Part shown: piece by piece, positions 13,518 through 17,612 of the stretch
Layout: each line of letters begins with the position of its first letter
Position numbering within the stretch: position 1 is the first letter of the stretch
Assembly (NCBI GenBank): GCA_964405335.1
Contig: CAYONP010000110.1
Coordinates: 1 to 17,612, forward strand
DNA: 17,612 nucleotides
Reading direction: 5' to 3'
DNA from: CAYONP01 sp964405335
GTDB taxonomy: Bacteria; Armatimonadota; UBA10988
The notes under the pieces: generated by a model
Database searches by the model: none
Told to the model about the DNA's origin: nothing
What the model saw: the letters and a program-made list of their open reading frames with translations, nothing else
Made by a program: the position numbers and the translations under genes

Positions 13518-14723
13518 ATGCCCGCGCCGACCATCGAACGCGTCGACTGCTTCGTCGTCCAGCCCAGCGGCAGCCGACTGGTGATTGTCAAGCTGACCAC
13601 CAGCGAGCCGGGCCTCTGCGGCCTGGGCTGCGCCACCTACACCCAGCGCCCGCTCGCGGTCAAGACCGCCGTCGACGAGTACCTCGGGCCGTTCTGCCGC
13701 GGCCGCTCGGTGGCCGACATCGAGGACCTCTGGCAGGGCATGATGGTCAACGGCTACTGGCGCAACGGGCCGGTGCTGAACAACGCCATCAGCGGTATCG
13801 ACATGGCCCTGTGGGACATCTGCGGCAAGCGTGCCGGACTGCCCTGCCACGACCTGTGGGGCGGGCGCGCGCGCCCGGCGGCGGCAATCTACGGCCACGC
13901 CGGAGGGACCACCAACGAGGCCGTGGCCGACAGCGTGCGGGCGCACCAGGCCGAAGGCTATCGCTACATCCGAGTGCAGCTCGGCGGCTACCCCGGCCTG
14001 GCCGTCGACGAGGCGCGCCGGCCGGCGGGCGCCAAGCCGGGCGAGTATTTCGACCCGCGGGTCAAGCTGCACCAGATCCCGGCCATGTTCGAGTATCTGC
14101 GCAACGAGCTCGGCGACGAGGTCGAGCTGCTCCACGACATCCACGAGCGGCTGGCGCCGATCGACGCGGTCTGGCTGGCGCGGGCGCTCGAGCCGTACCG
14201 GCTGTTCTACCTCGAGGACCCGCTCGCGCCCGAGGACAACGACTGGTTCGCCCAGATCCGCGCCGTCTGCGCCACGCCGCTGGCGATGGGCGAGCTGTAC
14301 AACAACCCGCGCGAGATCACACCGCTGATCGCCAATCGGCTGATCGACTTCATCCGCGTGCACATCTCGGAGATTGGCGGCATCACGCCCGCGCTCAAGC
14401 TGGCCCGCCTGTGCGAGGCGTTCGGCGTGCGCACCGCCTGGCACGGGCCGGGCGACACCTCACCGGTGGGCATGATGGCCAACATCCACCTCGATGTGGC
14501 GGTGCCGAACTTCGGCATCCAGGAGTGGGCCAAGCGCAACGCCGCCGAACACGACCTGTTCCCCGGCCTGGCCGTGCCACGCGATGGATACGTCTATCCG
14601 AACGACGCGCCGGGGCTTGGGATCGAGTTCAACGAGGAGTTGATCGAGCGCTTCCCGCCGAGTGACGGCAACCCGAAGTGGACCGAGTCGCGGCTGCCCG
14701 ACGGCACGCAGGTGCGGCCGTAG
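13518..14723 (+). CDS. manD: Mannonate dehydratase-type enolase-superfamily enzyme (ManD/RspA-like)
   Basis: This 401-residue cytoplasmic enzyme of the enolase superfamily probably dehydrates D-mannonate or a related acid sugar to a 2-keto-3-deoxy acid. The N-terminal capping domain includes ISGIDMALWDICGKRAGLP (91-109). Barrel residues visible are D207 and H209 in HDIHER, E233 in YLEDPL and E259 in MGELYNN. These three acids are the usual Mg2+ ligands. H309 in AWHGPGDTSPVG matches the ManD-specific histidine loop. Length is right for ManD (about 400). The family also includes D-gluconate dehydratases and RspA proteins of low activity, so the substrate is not certain. The role fits hexuronate breakdown and pairs well with the GH67-like DUF4838 protein. 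ATG 13518 has GGAG six bases upstream. Confidence 0.88.
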   Translation: MPAPTIERVDCFVVQPSGSRLVIVKLTTSEPGLCGLGCATYTQRPLAVKTAVDEYLGPFCRGRSVADIEDLWQGMMVNGYWRNGPVLNNAISGIDMALWDICGKRAGLPCHDLWGGRARPAAAIYGHAGGTTNEAVADSVRAHQAEGYRYIRVQLGGYPGLAVDEARRPAGAKPGEYFDPRVKLHQIPAMFEYLRNELGDEVELLHDIHERLAPIDAVWLARALEPYRLFYLEDPLAPEDNDWFAQIRAVCATPLAMGELYNNPREITPLIANRLIDFIRVHISEIGGITPALKLARLCEAFGVRTAWHGPGDTSPVGMMANIHLDVAVPNFGIQEWAKRNAAEHDLFPGLAVPRDGYVYPNDAPGLGIEFNEELIERFPPSDGNPKWTESRLPDGTQVRP

Positions 14724-14742
14724 TAGGGCGGCGCGCGTCGAA

Positions 14743-14903
14743 CGGACCGCCGGCTTCCAGGGCGTTTTGAAGAACGGGCACCGGACGCCGGACCGGTAGG
14801 GGCGGCCCTTGTGGCCGCCCGCTGCTGGAGAGGGTTCGTCGGCCCGCGGGCAGCCACAAGGGCTGCCCCTACCATGGTCTTCCAACGGGCCCTTCCAGCC
14901 GGC
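14743..14903. mobile_element. BIME-like element B: second inverted pair of GTAG hairpins
   Basis: The left hairpin (14796-14820) is GTAG plus GGGCGGCC-CTTGT-GGCCGCCC. The right hairpin (14872-14848, minus strand) is GTAG plus GGGCAGCC-CTTGT-GGCTGCCC, so again the pair differs only by one compensated stem base pair. Outer arms 14749-14772 and 14879-14903 both start GCCGGCT and are related to those of element A. The 18-mer at 14743-14760 is the inverse of the tandem repeat core at 12267-12284. The hairpin sequence itself is quite different from A. It follows the dehydratase gene by 19 bases. Confidence 0.85.
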
Positions 14904-14909
14904 ATCCGG

Positions 14910-14927
14910 GCGGGCGGGGACGCCCGC
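14910..14927. repeat. Small GC hairpin beside element B
   Basis: GCGGGCG-GGGA-CGCCCGC forms a 7-bp perfect stem. It has no GTAG. The remaining stretch up to the stop codon at 14974 shows nothing recognisable. Confidence 0.5.
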
Positions 14928-14973
14928 GCCCCGAGCCGGGCCGGCGGTCCAGCTCGGACGCCTCGTTCCGCCA

Positions 14974-17379
14974 CTACCGCGGCGTGACGTTGGCCTGCTG
15001 CCAGTCGTAGATCGAGGCCACCGCCGGCTGGGGCCGTGGGGCATCCGGGTCGTGCGGCAGGTGCTCGTTGCCCTCGTCGACCTGCGGCGCGCTGACCCCG
15101 CCGATGGTGACCTCCGCGCCGCCGTGGATGCGGTTGCCCACCACCTCGACGCCGCTGCAATCGGGTGTGGCGAGCATCACCGCCGGGTCGGCCGGGTTGC
15201 CGAGGATGAACACGTTGCCGCGGATGAGGTGATCAAAGCTGTAGGTCTTGGCGAACACCGCGTTGCCCGACTCGACCCGGAAGCGGTTGTAGAGTATCAG
15301 CCAGTTCTCGTTCATGCCGCCCATCCAGAGGCCGGTCTTGGGCGACGAAATGTCGCAGCCGTAGACCACGTTGCGCGGCCCGTTCGGCCCGTGCGCCGTG
15401 TCCTCGGGCGGCGAGGCCCAGGCGCCGTAGCCATAGCCGCCGTTGCCGGTCACCGAGCGCACCTCGCACTGCTCGAACAGATTCTCGTTGGTCCAGCCCG
15501 AGTGCCACTGCGCGTCGGAGTCGATGAACCTGCTGCGGCGGATCACGTTGCCGCTGGCCGACCACTGCACGCACGGCGCGTGGCGCAGGCGGCGGGTTTC
15601 GCAGCGGTCCATCAGGCAGTCGTAGCTGTGCTCCCAGCCGGCATAGGCCGTGCCGCCGCCGCCTTTGTACCAGGCATCGTCGAACAGGCAATCCTCGATG
15701 CTGCACCACTTGGCCATCAGGCCGTAGACCGGGAAGCGGCCGCACTTCGTCACCGCCACCCCGCGCGCCCAGCACTCCCAGGCGTGCGAGAAGATGACCG
15801 ACGAGATCCACAGGTTCTCGGTCTGCTCGATGGTCAGGTCTTCGATGCCGCAGCGCCGCACCGGCAGGTGCTTCTGCACGCGTGAGCCGTCGACCACCGG
15901 GAACTCGATCCGCAGCGGTTGCTCGAGCCGGACAAGGTCACCTTCGATGCCGGCGATCCGGACCAGGTAGCGCCGGTACGTGCCCCACTCGCACTTGTTG
16001 CGGGTCAGCGTCTTCCACCGCTCGGTCGCCGGGCCGTCGATCATCAGGGCGTCGCCGGGCGCGAGGCCCTCGGTCGAGGCCAGCCGGATCGACGTCGCGC
16101 CGCGCTTGCCGTCCTCGACCAATGGGATCGAGTTGCCGCTCCAGCCCGCTCCGCAGAAGCTGATCGCCGCGTGCTGCATCGGCCGCGCCGCCGCTGCCGG
16201 GTCCGTTTCATCGCGGGCCAACCGCACCGTGCGGGTGAGCTCGTGGCTGGTCCCGTCGCCCCAGGTGGCGATGCCGCGCAGCGTGACCTCGGCGGCGCCG
16301 CCGGCCAGCAGTGGGTCGGCGCGGGTGGTCAGCCAAAACGTGTTGCCCGAGTGGGTCGACGGCGCCCAGCGCGCGATCTCGCGGCCGTCGGCCTCGATCA
16401 CCATCGTCTTCAGGTTGGTCGGCCGGGCGTGGAGGGAGATGTTGCTGCCGCGTCGCAGCACCTCGTCGTCCGGCTCGCCCCAGCGCAGGCCGTCGGGGCC
16501 GAGGCTGTAATCGAACACGATCCGCGTCCGGTCGCGCCCGGCGCCGCGGAGCACGATGCCGTCGTGCCGGATCTGGATCATCCGCGACAGGTGGTACGTC
16601 CCCGGCCCGAACAGCACCGCCCCGCCGCCGAGCGCCGCCGTGGCGTCGACCGCGCGGAGGATGGCGTCGGCATCGTCCGCGCCGTCGTCGGCCCGGCCGC
16701 CGTGCTCATCGACGCGGGCGACGACCGCCACCTCGGGGATGCCGCCGGGCACGCCGACGCGGGTCCAGTTCGGATAGACGATACCATCGGGTCCGACCAC
16801 GTCGGCGGCGGTCAGCCGCTCGGTCTGGTCCGGGCGGAGCTTGTACTCGGCGGGCCAGAGCGGCGGCGCCGGCGGCTGTGGTTCGAGTTCGGTCATGGCG
16901 AAGTCGTCCAGGTAGGCGGTCACCTGCGCCGCGTTGTAGCTGTGGATCCAGACCCGCAACGCCCGCGCCCGAGCGCCGGCGGTGACCAGCAGCGAGAACG
17001 GCACCCACTGGCCGGTCGGCGTGCTCGGCGCCGACATCTGAAACGCGTCGCCGGCGACGGTCAGATTGCCCTCGGCATCGAGCACCTGCACATAGACGCC
17101 CAGCCCGGTGCCCGAGACCGGATAGACCTGCGCCGACAGCCGATAGACGCCGAGACCGTCGATCGGCACCGGCGGCAAGAAGACGTTCGAGCCGGCTGTG
17201 GTGCTGGTGTCGACGACCTTGAGCGACCATCGGCCGGCCGCGGCCTGCTCGCTGCTGCGGGTTGACATCTGGTCGTCGAAGCGCCAGCCGTCGGTGCCGT
17301 CTTCGAGCCCGGCAGCGGGCCAGTCGATGGTCGGAACGGGCGCGGCAAGGAAGGCGAGGAGGGCGATGGCAAGGCGCAT
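14974..17379 (-). CDS. Secreted pectate-lyase-fold beta-helix protein with N-terminal carbohydrate-binding-like domain
   Basis: This 801-residue protein starts with a signal peptide (MRLAIALLAFLAAPVPT). Residues 20-165 look like a CBM4/9-type jelly roll, ending VTAYLDDFAMTEL. A proline-rich linker (166-175) leads to a pectate lyase superfamily segment: DDGADDADAILRAV (231-244), GGGAVLFGPGTYHLS (251-265) and GIVLRGAGRDRTRI (274-287). The second half has repeated N/D-rich rungs such as NVIRRSRF, NLFEQCEV and NVVYGCDI, a right-handed beta-helix. It is probably a polysaccharide lyase or hydrolase, substrate unknown. The frame is open to 17505, but the extra 42 codons are tRNA-Arg and its promoter region, so I start at ATG 17379, preceded by GGAG six bases upstream. 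That leaves 13 bases to the tRNA end, so the gene probably relies on the tRNA promoter. Confidence 0.88.
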   Translation of the reverse strand: MRLAIALLAFLAAPVPTIDWPAAGLEDGTDGWRFDDQMSTRSSEQAAAGRWSLKVVDTSTTAGSNVFLPPVPIDGLGVYRLSAQVYPVSGTGLGVYVQVLDAEGNLTVAGDAFQMSAPSTPTGQWVPFSLLVTAGARARALRVWIHSYNAAQVTAYLDDFAMTELEPQPPAPPLWPAEYKLRPDQTERLTAADVVGPDGIVYPNWTRVGVPGGIPEVAVVARVDEHGGRADDGADDADAILRAVDATAALGGGAVLFGPGTYHLSRMIQIRHDGIVLRGAGRDRTRIVFDYSLGPDGLRWGEPDDEVLRRGSNISLHARPTNLKTMVIEADGREIARWAPSTHSGNTFWLTTRADPLLAGGAAEVTLRGIATWGDGTSHELTRTVRLARDETDPAAAARPMQHAAISFCGAGWSGNSIPLVEDGKRGATSIRLASTEGLAPGDALMIDGPATERWKTLTRNKCEWGTYRRYLVRIAGIEGDLVRLEQPLRIEFPVVDGSRVQKHLPVRRCGIEDLTIEQTENLWISSVIFSHAWECWARGVAVTKCGRFPVYGLMAKWCSIEDCLFDDAWYKGGGGTAYAGWEHSYDCLMDRCETRRLRHAPCVQWSASGNVIRRSRFIDSDAQWHSGWTNENLFEQCEVRSVTGNGGYGYGAWASPPEDTAHGPNGPRNVVYGCDISSPKTGLWMGGMNENWLILYNRFRVESGNAVFAKTYSFDHLIRGNVFILGNPADPAVMLATPDCSGVEVVGNRIHGGAEVTIGGVSAPQVDEGNEHLPHDPDAPRPQPAVASIYDWQQANVTPR

Positions 17380-17392
17380 GGCCCGGCTCCGA

Positions 17393-17466
17393 TACGCCCG
17401 GGAGGATTCGAACCCCCGACCCCTTGGTCCGAAGCCAAGTGCTCTAATCCGCTGAGCTACGGGCGC
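17393..17466 (-). tRNA. tRNA-Arg(TCG)
   Basis: This 74-base cloverleaf runs from 17466. Acceptor GCGCCCG pairs with CGGGCGT (G1:U72), with discriminator A73. The D arm is GCTC/GAGC with a 9-base loop, and the anticodon arm CTTGG-CTTCGGA-CCAAG carries anticodon TCG at 17432-17430 (codon CGA, perhaps CGG by wobble). The T arm is GGGGG-TTCGAAT-CCTCC. CCA is not encoded; TCGG follows. No terminator separates it from the beta-helix gene. Confidence 0.96.
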
Positions 17467-17476
17467 GAGAAGGACG

Positions 17477-17505
17477 ATGGTATCGCCAGCGGGGTGGGCT
17501 GTCAA
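17477..17505 (-). promoter_or_regulatory. Promoter of tRNA-Arg (and probably the beta-helix gene)
   Basis: On the minus strand TTGACA (17505-17500) and TACCAT (17482-17477) are 17 bases apart, 10 bases before the tRNA 5' end. Same design as the tRNA-Ala promoter at 12370-12398. Confidence 0.82.
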
Positions 17506-17513
17506 CCCGCTCC

Positions 17514-17531
17514 GTACGTCATGTAACGTAC
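17514..17531. other. Inverted repeat upstream of the tRNA-Arg promoter
   Basis: GTACGT-CATGTA-ACGTAC has 6-bp perfect arms and lies 9 bases beyond the -35 box. It could be a protein-binding site. No gene lies in 17506-17612. Confidence 0.35.
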
Positions 17532-17559
17532 CGCCAGCAGATCACGCCCGGCCCACCCC

Positions 17560-17582
17560 GTAGCGGCGCGCTGCGCGCGCCG
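17560..17582 (+). repeat. GTAG-headed GC hairpin
   Basis: GTAG (17560-17563) is followed immediately by an 8-bp perfect stem CGGCGCGC-TGC-GCGCGCCG. It is closely related to 12066-12087. Confidence 0.8.
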
Positions 17583-17612
17583 ACCGGCCAACCCAGACGC
17601 TGGCCCAACCGA

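Noticed and set aside
12546..14444. 632-codon minus-strand open frame opposite the membrane protein and dehydratase, and a 639-codon plus-strand frame at 12746-14665
   Set aside because: Long stop-free shadow frames are expected at this GC content; low-complexity, rich in R, A, G and Q, with no recognisable domain, while the chosen frames have clear family motifs.
17380..17505. Upstream extension of the beta-helix gene to a TTG at 17505
   Set aside because: These 42 codons read through tRNA-Arg and its promoter; the signal peptide begins at ATG 17379 with a ribosome site in front.

Overview
The window is very GC-rich bacterial DNA. It carries secreted or lipid-anchored carbohydrate-active proteins (a DUF4838 protein with a GH67-like N-terminal domain, a lipoprotein glycoside hydrolase, a pectate-lyase-fold beta-helix protein), a complete sugar ABC importer and a mannonate-dehydratase-type enolase-superfamily enzyme. 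It also has two tRNA genes without encoded CCA and intergenic spaces full of GC-rich palindromes. This mix is typical of polysaccharide-degrading Planctomycetota, Armatimonadota or related lineages. I cannot fix the phylum from sequence alone.

Layout. 1-300: array of about 100-bp palindrome-rich repeat units. 323-2545 (+): DUF4838 protein. 2664-3503 (-): DUF3800 protein in a clearly more AT-rich patch, probably acquired. 3551-8518 (-): tightly packed operon reading leftward: PH-like small protein, ABC ATPase, permease 1, permease 2 and a sugar-binding protein joined to permease 2 with no stop codon between them. 8638-9474 (-): nitrilase-family amidase. 9521-12052 (+): lipoprotein glycoside hydrolase, divergent from the amidase. 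12066-12369: repeat cluster with a BIME-like inverted hairpin pair and 35-bp tandem repeats. 12370-12521: tRNA-Ala(CGC) with consensus promoter and intrinsic terminator. 12537-14723 (+): membrane protein resembling a CPBP protease without its catalytic residues, then a ManD-type dehydratase. 14743-14927: second BIME-like element. 14974-17379 (-): beta-helix protein read from just behind tRNA-Arg(TCG) at 17393-17466, which has its own consensus promoter. A last GTAG hairpin lies at 17560-17582.

How it fits together. The secreted proteins probably release sugars or uronates from plant or algal polysaccharide. The importer (gene order ATPase-permease-permease-binding protein, as in lsrACDB) takes up a sugar, and the dehydratase fits the mannonate-to-2-keto-3-deoxygluconate step of hexuronate use. 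No regulator gene is visible.

The most unusual signal is the intergenic palindrome family. Many members begin with GTAG, as REP/SMAG elements do. Two occur as inverted pairs, and the two hairpins of each pair differ only by a compensated base pair at the same stem position. In the 5' array, different 12-mer palindromes occupy the same slot in an otherwise conserved frame. The second strongest signal is the stop-less permease/binding-protein fusion with a strong Shine-Dalgarno sequence at the junction.
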